Shown here piece by piece: positions 19,219 through 31,559 of a stretch of DNA of 64,000 nucleotides. The notes under the pieces were generated by a model. That model made no database searches and was not told the DNA's origin. It saw nothing but the letters and a program-made list of their open reading frames with translations. The DNA is from Adiantum capillus-veneris. Lineage: Eukaryota > Streptophyta > Polypodiopsida > Polypodiales > Pteridaceae. Within the stretch, counting starts at the first letter, position 1; every line of letters starts with the position of its first letter. A program made the translations under genes and the position numbers. Where the stretch lies: positions 27,977,896 through 28,041,895 of the forward strand of contig CM043960.1 in assembly GCA_014529385.2 (NCBI GenBank). Direction: 5' to 3'.

Positions 19219-21812
19219 GAGGCAGTCTGGGGCGGGCAACAAGAAGAGTGGCCTCTAAACACCCTTCGAAGCTCCCCTAGTGCTCAATTGGGGCTAGGGC
19301 AAGCACAATCAGAGACAAGAACAACCCACAGCCCGCAACCAAACAAGAAAAGGGGCACCACCTAGTTGTAGATGCGAACTAGGATGCACGTGATATCTCC
19401 TTGTACTCAAACGCACAAAGAGAGGGGAATGCAAGATAGCCACACACACCAAACACAAACATTCACCACACCAGAGAGAGGTAAAGCGCACAAATCAACT
19501 TGAGCAACTCAGTCTTAGCCTTAAAGACTAGATGCACACAAAGCTTTATGAGAAATAGAGAGACAACACAAAACTTGACCTTGTCGCCAATACACAAATT
19601 GTCTTAGGATCATGAGAGCCCTCTCACCGAGCACCCTCTTACAATTGAATGTTTTGGCAAACAATTCAACAAGCCCTCGAACCACCAAGCATGAAATGGC
19701 ACAACAAACTTCAAGGACAATATACCTTCAACCACCTGATGAGCCAACTTATCAAGTCAATTTGGAGAGAAGAGTCCTAGTTGCAGCATACAATTGCACC
19801 CAAAACTATGAATCTTATTTATGGAAAAGTGTAGGCTACAAGTGTGATTGCAGAGTATATTATCACTCCACTCCTCTAGATGGCATAACTAACTTCAAGC
19901 TTCTCCATGCACCTATGTGTAGTGATGGAATAGAGCACTCACAATGCACACACTCTACACAACTAGGCTTGAAGAGTGGTGTGTTATGTGTTGAGAATGG
20001 TGTGGTGTAGTGTGATCATGTGATTTACAAGGGAGAGAAGGGCTCTATTTATAGGTTTTAGAAGCCCCGATTAGGATTAGGCCTAATCAAGTTTATTTGA
20101 AGGAATAAAAGATTATGCATATTTTTAATTTTTTTTAATGAGGGTGGGTCTCTCTTGTCCTTTGAATCACATGGATGTGGGCTCAAGGGAAGAGAATTAT
20201 TGAGGATGAAAGGAGAGAGGATTGAGTGAATAATTTGGGAGTGCCTACTCTAGTAGAGGGTGCATTTTACAATAAGGTTAGTGGTTAGTAGTTAGTAATT
20301 ATCACTAAAAAATATTTACAAAATCATTCACTAAATGGTGAGATATATGATGAGAAAAGTTAGAGAAGGGATAAGCTTGTAAAACAAGGTTGAAACTTGG
20401 AGAAGTTGACATTCACCTCTTTACAGCACCGGTAGAAGAAGCGGTCAGCATGGCGAAGTAACGCGTGTTGATGAAGCTATGTTATCTTCAAACCTTGGAA
20501 AATTCATGATAAAAGCCTTCATTTGCAGAGGTTATCCTTGGATTTTTGCTGATTTTTTTATTTTCTTTACAAAGCTGAAGAGAGTATGGTAATATGGACA
20601 TATATGTAGAGAGAAAAGGGGACACATAGGGTGTAGAAATGGAGGATGAAGGCTATGGAGGTGTGAGAGATGTGGCAATGGTGAAGAGGGTGAATTAGGA
20701 CATGAGAGTAATAGGTTTGGGAACGGGAAGGAGAGGGAGGAGTGTGTGTGAAAGAGAAAAATGATAAAGTGGAAGAGGGAGTGTGGCTGCATAGCATGGG
20801 CAAACTGGGGTCCACCAATAAAATCATAGCTCACAGCTTGTAGCTCAAAAAAGTATGAAACAATTTGAGGTGAAAGTGAAACTCAGGAGCTACAACTTTT
20901 GTTTGTACACCTTTTCAAATTTGGGGAGCATGTGATCTTTAAATATTCAGCAAAACCGACTATTTTTTCCCTTGCACAAGGTCCTTGTGAGGTCCTTCTT
21001 TGGATGATTCTTTTGAATACCTCCAAGAGTGAGCTCCCCATGGTGCATGCATGCATGCCACATACCCTTGACCTTATTTTTTAGGTCTATAATTGAAGAT
21101 ATTGTTGAGATCGTGATATAAGTGAATAGTACAACTAAGAAAATCAAATATTGAGGGGTCTAAAAAAATATGTATATGTCAAATATAAATAATATAGGTG
21201 GAAAAAATATAAAGGGGTCAAAATAAATCTCTCTCATTATAAGTCTACCATAAAAGATGAATATTTTTGGTGGTCTAATTTATGAGAGTAATAGAGAATA
21301 GATGTAGGAAGGAAAAATGACAATAGTGAAAAAATATACACATAAATAAACTAGTTTTTTTGGATTTTTGTTGGGATGGAGTTACACCAAAAATAAGAGA
21401 ATCTTGCATGAAATTATTTTTATTTCGGAATAAAGAGTATGCAAAATGGCAAGAAAAAATATGGTAATGGTGAGTCAATGTACATAGCATAAATAACACA
21501 CCATAGGTAGAAATATTTAAATAAATACCAAAATAATTATGAAAAATCCTTTTATTTAGTCCCTATATACAATGATATATTTACACACAAATGGGCCATA
21601 ATATACTTATAATTTTTATTTTTTAAATTTTTTTGGCTCAACTAGCCCAGTGACTAGCTAATTAAGGATTTTAAAGAAAATATAGGGAAAGTCTTTTAAC
21701 TCACACACGCTTATGTACAGTGAAATGGTAGGGATAACCAAAATGTTCGAGTGATTTGATAAGGTGAGGTAGCTTACTATGGCAATTATGGAAAGCCGAA
21801 AAATGGCTAACA
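19219..21812 (-). repeat. LTR-C (5' LTR of the nested dimer)
   Basis: It runs from the primer-binding site to the host gag break. The right terminus on the plus strand is GGCTAACA, against GGCTATCA in A and B. The TATA box CTATAAATAG is on the minus strand at 20045-20054. The plus-strand ORF 19612-20010 (132 codons) matches the ones in A and B. As the 5' LTR it would drive the Gag transcript leftwards. Confidence 0.85.
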
Positions 21813-22799
21813 ACACCAAAGCCTTTTTCTCTGATTCAGTTATTGTTGGTGTGTATCTTATACCAACTGGTCGTAATCGTAGTAGGGGTGGTTGTTGCCC
21901 CAACACCGGTTGTGGTCTTTCTACACCTACAGGTCCTGATAAGTTGCCTGCTTGATATCTAGGCATCGGTGGAACTTGAGGGGAAGCTACTGGAGCTTGG
22001 GGAGCGTAAGGTCTCTCTCTCACATATCCCTTGTTATAATAACATTCCTCGGTCCCATGGTTTGTCCATTTTTGTTCAATAGCACACCACTTGGGCTGTT
22101 TAGCCTGGGGTTTGGTGTACAAGTTTATCTTTTTTAGCACTTCATCTACAAGCTGCTCCTGGTTTACCGCTACTTCTCCTTTGGTGCTATCTTAGAAGAC
22201 TTGCTTCCACTTTGCTGTGAAGACGAATCGTCATCAAGGTCCTTGAACTCCCCTTCTTTGTAGACCGCACAATTGTCCACAAGGTACAGAGCCTCCTTGG
22301 TCAACTCATTCAACGTCGTGCTCCTTTGCATATGTAAGTCTTTCTGGAGATCTGCATTCCTTAATCCTTGGATGAATATCAGCATAAGTCTGGACTGAGT
22401 TGGCAGTTCTTCAACAGGACAGAACTTAACATATCTTTTTAGTCTTAGGGCTGCCTTTCGTACAGATTCTCCATCTTTCTGTTTGAATTTATGGATTTGT
22501 GAGACGGTATTATGATCTATTCCCCTTTGAGATAATTCCTCAATAAACTCGTCAAACACTTCCTCCATCGACTCAAAGTCTCTACGCTCTACAGAGTCAA
22601 ACCAAGTGGCAGCATCATCCTCTAGGGTTAGTCCAAACCTTGAAAATTGGGTGGGAAAATCTAACACCTCTTCGGCTCTAATTACACGCACAAAGCCTGC
22701 TACATGATCTCTTGGCTCTCTGCTTCCTGTGTATTTCTTGTTTACCCATTTTTGCACTTGAGAAGGTCTAATTCTGTGATGGTCTACAAACCTCATCAT
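21813..22799 (-). pseudogene. Host gag, 5' part (capsid region) up to the nested insertion
   Basis: Residues from 22799 match the retrotransposon Gag pattern: FGLTLEDDAATWFDSVE, EELSQRGIDHNTVSQIHKFK, LRLKRYVKFCPVEELP and LMLIFIQGLRNADLQKDLHM. A stop at ~22190 and a frame change lead to 22140-21813, with WCAIEQKWTNHGTEECYYN and a proline-rich segment. Relative to element 3 it lacks the first zinc knuckle (CDPCGGDHPTQWC). The ORF is cut at 21812 by the nested element and resumes at 8978. Close relatives in this window lie at 45477-46323 and 52820-53950. Confidence 0.85.
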
Positions 22800-22817
22800 T
22801 GGATCACCCCGTCCCAG

Positions 22818-24059
22818 TCAATACACCTCCGCAGGCCTTCTATAATAGGCTGGTTCCTCTCCCAATGGTGCTACTAAGCCATAATTTCTAACGGTTCTCG
22901 CTGGAGGTGGTTCTTTTCTTCGAACTCGTTCTATGGGTGGTCCTCCAGGCTCTGTCGACCCTTGAGTATTTGGCTTACTCTCTGCCTGATACTTTGAATA
23001 GAATGGTGGTTCTTGCAACTCCCTGAGCCCTCTTGCGGCTTGATAGCCATCTCCGTTTCGATCTGGCTCCATTGTTGCACTCTGTCGAAGCCATGCCTGC
23101 AATAATGGCTGGTTTGTTGGTTGGTCTTGGTTATTGAATGCTTGCGATCGGGTGGAATGTGAGATAGTGTCATACTCATCTGAAAAAGGATTCGTTGACT
23201 TGCTTGGGGTGTGGGCGGCTCTTGGCACTTCCTCAGGGGCATATACTGATGCTCCTGGACCTGTTGCCCTCTCTACCTCCTCTGGGAGAATACGTTGGTA
23301 TTCTCGCCCGTATCTATCAACAAAAACTATGCCCTTCCCCGTAGCAGTTTCATAAGAGAATAAGTAAAGAATCTTGTCTTTGCTTAATTCGTTTACGTAT
23401 GGTTCTTTGCTGCGAAAGTAAGAAACTATACCCTCACTCTCATGCTTGTAGATTCCCACATTCTCAATATAAGTTGGAACCCTGGTTGTTTTCTTATCCT
23501 ACATAAAAATAGCTCCGGGCCGATCAATGTTTGGTGGCGGTTCTTGAGTTTTTAAAACCATTTTCCCTTTCACCACATTATCTCCATATCTGTTGTAATC
23601 TTCAGGGTTACTAACTATTAAATAGTGGTTCCCTATTTCGTCTCGGAATCTATCTCTATCATCATGCACTCTGATTATCTCCAATCTTTGAGCTGGTCTC
23701 TCTTCGATACAAATGCACTTGCGGCCTCGATAGTCAAAATAGACTAGGGCTCCTCTCGAGTTTGTTCCCTCTAAGAAGATCACCGTGAGCTTGGAATTAT
23801 TCAAAGGATTTTGGGAGGTGCTTCCTCCTTGCATAGGTCCATCATAAGTGAAACCTCTTGGCTGTTGACTACCCATCAGGAAGAAAGATTTGTCTGACGA
23901 AGTGTCAGTAACACTACCTTTCTCAATAATCGGTGCTAGCGGATCTATCCTTGCCTGAGTTACACTCTCTTCTGTGGACACTAAGCTACCTTGGTCACCT
24001 GCCACTTTCTGGTCTCTGACAATGTATCTGCCTGATCTTAAATTCATCAAACTTATCAA
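22818..24059 (-). pseudogene. Pre-gag region of the host element (two related unknown segments)
   Basis: Two open segments, 24059-23499 and 23459-22818, lie upstream of gag, separated by a stop with no large gap. Segment 1 contains ALVYFDYRGRKCICIEER and GNHYLIVSNPEDYNRYGD. Segment 2 contains NELSKDKILYLFSYETATGK and IVFVDRYGREYQRILPEEVE. Element 3 has counterparts to both (YFDREGMMYLVVYNPF; IVQ-type VVIMDKFGRNYSPMDWKELE). The family is not one I recognise. An extra ORF before gag is known in Ogre-type Tat elements, so an ORF1-like identity is possible. It ends in a Pro/Arg-rich stretch just before gag. Confidence 0.65.
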
Positions 24060-25850
24060 TGCAATTTATCACAAATTCAACCACTCACCTGGCAATGGGT
24101 CAATTTCTGCACAACTTCTTGCTTTGTTGCTGAATATACCTGTACACAAGCATTTTAATTTCGGCATTTGAATCAAAGCATTTATCTGCTAGAGGTTATC
24201 TTTGTAATGATTGGTATAACTGGAGAGTTAATCTCAAGCACTACTGTATTTTATACACTGCTGATGTTCTGGATTAGGTTGGCTAATCTGAAACAGTACT
24301 TCCCTCAGTTGTTGGTCAATTTACGCAAAAAAGTCTGAATTCAGTCTTTGCTTCGTCAAATGGGCAAACAAGGTCTAAATTCACTTCTGAAAGAAGTTAT
24401 GGAACCCTTAAGCCAAATGGAACCTCACTGTCTATGCCAAGTCAAATTTTCTTTGCAGTATGCCCCAATAGACATCCTACGCGTAGGATGTCTCCTTCTG
24501 TGTTTTGCCTAGATTTTTGCACTGTTGTTTCCTCTTGTTGTGCTGAGCTTACAAGTGCTTTTTCTTTTTGATTTGGACACCTATTAGCTGGTCAAAGAGT
24601 CAGAAATCTGTTTCGACGGCCTGTTGATGGTAGTGATCAGTCTAATCAACTCCAAATTGGACCAAAATTGACTAGGAGGCTTGCCTTAGGCTATATAACA
24701 CCTTACTATGCTCAAAGTCAAAGTCTGGCTTCAATTTCTTGCATTAGATATCCTACGCGTAGGATGTCTCAGAATGGATTCAAACTCAAAACCCAGGCTC
24801 CCCTTGAGTTGCTGATCACTTTGGTATACTTAGAATTCAGTTTGGAGTCCAAAATCACTTAGAAGACATCCTACGCGTAGGATGTCTTTTTGGCCTGTTT
24901 GACCCCAGATTTGTCCCATAACTTCCCTTTGATGTCAGTAACCCAGTGGTATGCTTAGATTTTGTTTTGGATGTCAAAAGTCCCAAATTTCAGCTGTTTT
25001 TGCTTTTTTAGTCAAAAGTGCTAAAGTCCGCTTTGAACCCAATTTTCTTACCCAAATGAGGTGAAACCCCTTTCAGTCACTCAATATATCATGCAGGACA
25101 TGCTCATGCAGCCATCTTATGGTTTTGGTCTCAAAATATTGTTTTGGCACTATTTGGGTAGGATGTCTGGCAATTTCAGTCTATCTGGCCTTATCCTGTC
25201 AAGATATGGCCAAATTTCCACTTTCGAGTTGAAATTAGAGTAAACCCTACCTCCTGAACACACTGGTCAACTCAAAATCCCAAGATTCCTCCCAGATTAG
25301 CCTATAGACATCCTACGCGTAGGATGTCTCCTAGCTTAAAATTAAAGTTTTTTCTGATAGGAATGCTCCTGATGCTCTGTAGATCTATCAGAAACACTCA
25401 CAGTAACTTTTGGACTTCAATTAGGCTTTCAAACACACTTTTGCGTCTTTTTCAAACTTTGTAATGATTTTACCAAGTAAGTGTACATGCATGAAATGCT
25501 CTAGATCTTGAATCATGATGTCCTACTTACTCTACTCCTACCTATCATGTGAAATGGTGATAATGGTGTTTTTGGTTTCTTTTTGGCCTCTCCGGACTCT
25601 CAAGCTCTTCTCTCACCGCTTCTACCACTCCAACTCCTACTCTAGAATTCAAATACCACCTAAAACTACCTAAGTCAACCTCATCTTCCTAAGTCGAAGG
25701 ATCTAGGCCACACACACGCTTCCTAGACTCCCTCTAAGACCTAGAGAGTCCTCCACCCTCTGATCCTATCTAAATGTAAAACGAGATTCTTGGCAAGCCA
25801 AAAATCCCAATCCTCAATGATTAGTATTGGTCACCTACCTAAGGTTTTCG
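24060..25850 (-). other. Leader (5' untranslated region) of the host element
   Basis: A 1.8-kb stretch without convincing coding sequence between the primer-binding site (25851-25868) and the first pre-gag ORF. It carries four 24-bp palindromes (separate entry) and a half-site near 25158. Long leaders occur in plant gypsy elements. Confidence 0.55.
24470..25329. repeat. Four further copies of the 24-bp palindrome
   Basis: Copies lie at 24470-24493 (perfect), 24746-24769 (one change, AGATATCC), 24864-24887 (perfect) and 25306-25329 (perfect). The half-site AGACATCCTACG is the same as in the set at 163-750. Spacings are 276, 118 and 442 bp, the first again near 280. A right half-site alone (GTAGGATGTCT) is present near 25158 and another, ACACGTAGGATGTCT, at about 26217-26231. 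Confidence 0.92.
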
Positions 25851-25868
25851 TCCCCGATAGCGGAGCCA
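25851..25868 (-). promoter_or_regulatory. Probable primer-binding site of the host element
   Basis: The minus strand reads TGGCTCCGCTATCGGGGA. This resembles the tRNA-Asp-type site TGGCGCCGTTGCCGGGGA of Tat/Athila elements with several changes. It is one base after an LTR end (CCAACA on the minus strand). The sequence is diverged, so the tRNA assignment is tentative. Confidence 0.6.
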
Positions 25869-25869
25869 A

Positions 25870-27482
25870 TGTTGGACGGATACACCGCGACAGACGTCAA
25901 CACAGCGAGAACTCACCTAACATGTAATGTCAGCTAAGGACAAAGCTCGACCCGCAGGCGCGTGGAAGCAATCATAAGGTGTCAACCTACACTTGATCGA
26001 CTCCTAACTAATTCCTACGGAGGTCTCACCAATTGTCTAAGTCACAGCCTTCAAGAGTGCAAAAGAGGAAACTTCCTACAACGCTTTCTAGAGCCGAACA
26101 CCCATCAAACAATCTCAAATCACCATAGAACTACATGGAGACCCTACTAATACCAATAGGTCACTCTCCCTAAGGTCTATGAACCAAAATCCCGACCCAA
26201 AACACCAGGTGCAGAAACACGTAGGATGTCTGCCCGAAATCTGCAGGTCTTCGTTTCCAAAATCTAAAGTGCCTAATGTGTAGTTCTACTCAATGTGAAC
26301 GCGTGTATATGTTGCAATGCAAAATCGGACAATGTATGCTCATCCAAACAATCGATGAAGCTCGTAGAAGGAGCTTGTAAATCCGGACCGTATGCGCGCA
26401 ATGTTGGTATCGGCACGTAGCTCTAGTCGGGGGCAACATGCTGCACTTCTCTGCACTCGATTCCGACCTCCAGAGCACACGTAGCGTCAAGACGAAGCTC
26501 GCACTCTCTCTCTCGTACACAGTACGCTCACTCACAGACTTCAAACTTGTTTTAAAATGACAAAAGGTTTTTCATTAAGGTCAAAAAGTGGTATATACAC
26601 CTTACAACGTCTCAAACCCTAAAGTTCCAAAATCAACCATCTACTCAATCTAACTATCAAAACTGGGATACAATCTGGAAACTTCTGTAAGTCCCAATAT
26701 TTACAAGGTGAAAAATCGGGTTTTCCTCAATGAATGAATAATTACAAAAATAATAGTCCTCTGAGTAGTTAGATGCCATGGGCTGTGTCCAGCTTCTAAC
26801 AAGTATCAAAAACTCAACTTGAGCATCGCACTAGAAACAAATAGTGAAAAAATGACACCCTAAACATCCGTAATGACAAGACTCTTGCATGTCCATTAAC
26901 GTCGATGTGTACTTCCTTGGGTATGGCTTGAAAACAATCACCCAAAGAATGCCAATAGTTGGGTCTTACCCTTGTCGTGACATCGGCTCTTCGCCTGTTT
27001 GGCTCATAGCCCTTATGCATAATAGTGTTCAATCGACGAACCGATGAAGACTAATTTGAGTAGCATCGTAGCCAGATGCTAGCTGGGAGTTAGAGAACCT
27101 TGGCTCAAGCTGACTCACAAGCAGAGTGTGTAGAAAAAGCTTCGTAGAAGAGTTTCGTTATTCTTGAAATAAATAAGAAACAGAGAGAAAAGAAGAGCAT
27201 GCTGGGCTGAGGAACTTTCCTTAAATTTGTAGTGTGTGCGCCCAGAATGTGTGCTCTTAGACATCTTATGCCTGGATTGCAACTTATCCTATAAGAATTC
27301 CACAATCTATCTGTATGACGCTCTCATCGAGAGAGGCAACAAAAAACACAAGTTAAATCTTGGTTGTCTACCGTGTAGGGTCGTTACTGTATGAGGATGA
27401 CTTGAAAGGGGCACCTTGCCGGTGAATCTAGACAAAATTGTAGGTTCTTTTTAGTATTGTTGGGTGTTGATAGCAACCAACA
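25870..27482 (-). repeat. Probable 5' LTR of the host element
   Basis: On the plus strand the stretch begins TGTTGG beside the primer-binding site and the most plausible far end is CCAACA at 27477-27482, giving 6-bp inverted termini with TG...CA and a 1.6-kb length. A minus-strand TATA-like TGTATATACC lies near 26589-26600. The other LTR was not found in the window, so the far boundary is inferred from termini only. No coding sequence is supported inside it. Confidence 0.45.
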
Positions 27483-29184
27483 ATCCATCCATACTCTATC
27501 CTTGACAGAGTTGCGAGTGAGTTAGCAAAAACGTAATGCATGAAGCGGCAGAATTGAATTCACGTCACTAGCATGCCTTGCATAAAGAATGGTAAGCCCT
27601 TGCCAAAGCACTTTGCTTTGCACAATGATAGTAATTGCCAAGTAAAGTGTAAACAGGAAGAGACAGGAAAAAACTTAAACTTAGCTAACCTAGTCGTTGT
27701 TGCTGCAACAAGTTTTCATGAAAGTTGGGAGATAAACTCATTCCAAAACGGCCCATAGCCATATTTGCACAGACGCCCTCGTATGTCCTATACACCCGTC
27801 TGGTACATAAAGCCATAGCCTGCAAAATTGAATCCACCTACAAACACTTTTTCTATTCCTTCCCCCTTGTGTATGCTCATAGCATATGCCAAATGTGGCC
27901 AGCCTAAATGCAAGATGTATAAATTGAAGCCTTGATTCATAGAATTATGGCTGGCCTCATTGACAACAAATGCTATTGACGACATATGTCATAGCAAAGA
28001 GACTCGACCTGGTCGATCATGCACAAAAAATTGACCTTTTTTAATTGTAAATGTAAGTGAGAAATAGTAGAACACGTACAAGTCATGTATGTCAGACATG
28101 CATGGTTCTATGAATGATAGCCGTTATCATTCATGTCATAGCATACGAGAGTTATCAAGCACATGCTCAATAATTACTTTACTTCCTGCTGCCAATGGCC
28201 TTGCGGAATTGGCAACCAATGTGGAATCGTGTGAGAACTTCAAGGCTTGTACCTACTGTGTTTGATTGCCATTTTGTGACAATCGCCACCTCTAGCATTA
28301 GTGTTTGCATCACCACATATTGTGGTTAAACGATGCATATGTAGAGAAGCCGTGACTCTGTGCAAGCCCCAACTCTGGGCTCTTGCCAGTTTCCCTAAAA
28401 TTGGCCATGCCAATCAGCGATCCAACATAAGCCAAACTGGCAAGAGACCTTGCCGTTGCATCAAAAATCAATCTTTGAAATGTTGTCCGTATAATTCTGC
28501 AAAGTAAAATTTCACAGAGATTAAGAAAATCCTTGGAATTACGAAAGAACTAACCCTGATGAGCATGGTGTTCGTCCGTGTATGCGGCAAGCATATCCTC
28601 ATTGTTTTTATCCCCTTTGCGAGAAACATCTTGCATGTCGCCTAATCATCTCGCTAAGCTGCGCATACCAAAACCCACTTTGATAACCAAGGAAAACTAA
28701 AAACTTTGGATATCTCCTTGAGCGGAAATTTGGAATTTGCCCTTTGCTTCAAGTACCGCCCTCCTTCAGAGCTTCAGTCCACATAGTCAGTGCGTTTGAA
28801 AGGAAACACTCTTTACAAATACTCATCTATTGCGTTCCATAAGCTCGAAATTGTGTTGCTTTTCATGTCATCTTACAGGTCTTGAATGCTATGCCGATTG
28901 TTGCTTGCCGTTGGCATGATGCTAATTCCTTCTTGTCCAACTGAGTATTGTAGATATCGTGTTGCTCGCCTTGCATGCTTCGACAAGATGATGCCTTGTC
29001 AAAATTGTGGCTAGTGTGTCGAATCCATGGTAATGATGTCCGAAGAACCAGAAAACTAGCTGAAGGGAGGCTCGTGCAATCTGAAGCCCCTGCTCCTAGC
29101 CAGCTCGAAAATAGTTAGTCTTGGCTTTGTTTTGCATGAACGGCCTCTTGAACACTTAATTCCTTGGCCCTTGGCCAAGTGTGA
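27483..29184. other. Unassigned non-coding sequence
   Basis: No ORF above about 70 codons and no recognisable motif is supported here. A short minus-strand frame near 27900 contains HLAYAMSIHKGEG, loosely like a helicase motif, but there is no supporting context. Probably old, degraded repeat. Confidence 0.4.
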
Positions 29185-30520
29185 AGGTCAACCAAAATGA
29201 AAATGGCAATTCGGTTGATGAGATCTCTCAATTTTCTGAGGTTAACCATGGTTTACATTCTGAATTTATGTATATAGAGAAGGGGTAAGATGGGATTATA
29301 CTTTGGAGATAATAGAGAGAGGCATAGAGATGGTGTATGTACATGTAGAGCTCATATGAGAGCTATGGAAGTAAGAGGGGAGGAGAATGGTGAAGAAGGT
29401 GAGAGAAACCATGGAAGGTGCAGGTTTGAGTGAGGGATTGAGAGAAATCAGTATGTGTGTGTGTGTAGAACTATGGAAAGAGGTGAGAGAAGACGATGGG
29501 CTACTTGTGAGAAAAGTGGGTAGATTGGGGTCCCATCCAAAACCCATACCTCACCGGTGGTAGCTCCTAAAATTATGAAAAAAAATTAAGGTGATTTTTC
29601 AGCACTTGTTCCACATTTTGTCTTCTAACTACCACTTCAAATTTGGAGTGGAGATGGATATTAAAAAATCCACCAAAATGTCTATTTTTCTTCACAAAAA
29701 AGTCTTCAATGGCCCCCCTTTACTTGAATTTGCATATGGCTCCAAAGGTGAGCCTCTCCTTGCATTAGAGAATGACCTAATTGCTTATTAGGGGTTTAAA
29801 AATAAGCATGGTTGTGGAAGATGCATAAATATAATATATTGATATGATGGGGAAAAACAGGTTAGTATATATAAACAATTTATGGAATCTAAAATAGTGT
29901 CAAATATATATAAACATAAAATGGAAAAAGAGATTTATGAAAATATAAGGAATCAAATGAGGGGACCCTCGTTTATTTTTGTTGAGGTATATTTTTTTAC
30001 AAGAGATAAGAAAAAATACCTCTAGGAAATAGGAATTTAGTGAAAGGCAATGACTGATGGTGAAAGATATTTTTGAGGTTTTTCCTTGGAGTGGATTCTT
30101 ACCCAAAAATAAGAGAAGCTTGCATGAAATTATTTTTTATAGAATAGATAGGTAAGAAAGATTATGGTAATGGTGAGAAAATGTACATAGCATACTGAGG
30201 AAATAATGCATACCTAGGTAGAAATAGTTAAATAAATACCAAAATAATTATGAAAATTCCCTATTTTCAGGCCCTATATACAATAAGATATGTATACACC
30301 AATAGGCCATAATATACTCTGGCTTTTGTTTTTATTTATTTTTTTGGCTCAACTAGCCTATTGACTAGCTTCCTGAGGGTTTTAAAAAGATATGGGAAAA
30401 GTCCCCTAACTCACACGCCTATGTACAATGGAAAGGTAAGAATAGCCACATTGTTTAGGTGACCTTGGTAGGGTAAGGTAGCTCACTATGGAATTTTGGG
30501 ATAGCCATTTTTTGACCTTG
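29185..30520 (-). repeat. Partial LTR related to the nested-element LTRs (copy 1 of array)
   Basis: It aligns with the right half of 30521-33176 from about 29215 (gaaaatggcaattcggttgatgag) and ends with GATAGCCATTTTTTGACC. It shares with the nested LTRs the segments 'ataaataccaaaataattatgaaa' (split across positions) and 'ggctcaactagcc'. A short (GT)n lies at about 29453-29466. No coding region. Confidence 0.75.
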
Positions 30521-31512
30521 TCCGGGGCGGGCAACAAGAGAGGTGACCTCTAAACACCCCTCAAGGCTCCCGCGCTGCTCAATTGGGGCTGGGGCAACCA
30601 CCAGCACAACACAACAACAAACCCACAGCCAAATCCAAACAAGACAGGCGCACCACCTAGTTATGGTATGCGAACTAAGACATAAAAGAGATTTTGTCAC
30701 AAGCAAGAAGATACACCACAAAACACACACAAGCAACCTCAAGTTATGGTTCGTTATGATGCTATCATAGAGCTTGTACAAAGGGAAGAGAGAGAGGAAT
30801 GGATCTTGCGTAATACCTTATTCGTGACTTGTACAAATGGAGATGGTTCGTTATGATGCTATCGTAGAGCTTAGTAAATGCTAAACATTGCCAACACACA
30901 CACACACTATCTTAGGGTGTGGGAGACCTCCCACCACAATACCCTCTTACAATGGACACAAAATTGGCAATGAAAACACACTAAAACAGTTTCTAAAACA
31001 AGATCAAATGATAGAAACACAAAATACATAGTCACCTCGACTTCACTAAACCTTATCGCACAAGTGGAAGGACAAAGATTTGAATGTCCAGTCACGCCTT
31101 TGACGCACCAAACCTCATTCTATTGATGATGGAGGAACATATACAATAGTGGTTTTGAGATCTTGAACTCACGCTCTCTTACTTGCAATGCGTAGCTTGA
31201 AAGCTTCTCTCACACCAAAAGTGAAGGTCACAAAGTGGTTTCTATGCATAAGTCTCTCCTCACGCATAGAGTGTTGGGGTGCTATGTGAGATATTGGGGT
31301 TTGTTTTACAAGAAGGAGAGGGGCCTATTTTTAGGCTGGAGACCCTCATTAAGATTATTTGGAAATCCTAAGTTACAAGCTTACGAATCAGGATTATAAC
31401 TTTTTATGAATATCAAAATATTGCGGGCCTTCTTTGTTGGCTTGAGTCATGGGTGCGGGCTCAAAAGAGAGCATTATTGCTGGTAGATAAGGTGAAAGTA
31501 GAGTTTTAAGGA

Positions 31513-31559
<47 letters not shown>

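Larger units (their letters stand above)
8979..21812 (-). mobile_element. Nested tandem TR-GAG-like LTR retrotransposon (LTR-internal-LTR-internal-LTR)
   Basis: Three LTR copies (8979-11575, about 14120-16692, about 19219-21812) alternate with two ~2.5-kb internal regions; the repeat periods are 5140 and 5099 bp. The insertion breaks the host gag: minus-strand Gag reads up to 21813 and resumes at 8978. The internal regions contain a Gag-like ORF and a second ORF but no protease, RT, RNase H or integrase, so mobilisation would need enzymes in trans. This matches the TR-GAG class of non-autonomous plant elements. No clear target-site duplication is seen (left flank ggcac, right flank acacc). 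Unequal recombination between LTRs of adjacent copies is the simplest origin of the dimer. Confidence 0.88.

Noticed and set aside
8974-21817. Target-site duplication flanking the nested dimer
   Set aside because: The 5-bp flanks are ggcac and acacc. They share too little to call.
27788-27985. Minus-strand frame with HLAYAMSIHKGEG, like a Pif1/Helitron helicase motif
   Set aside because: Only one weak motif is present. No Walker A or other helicase block was found nearby.
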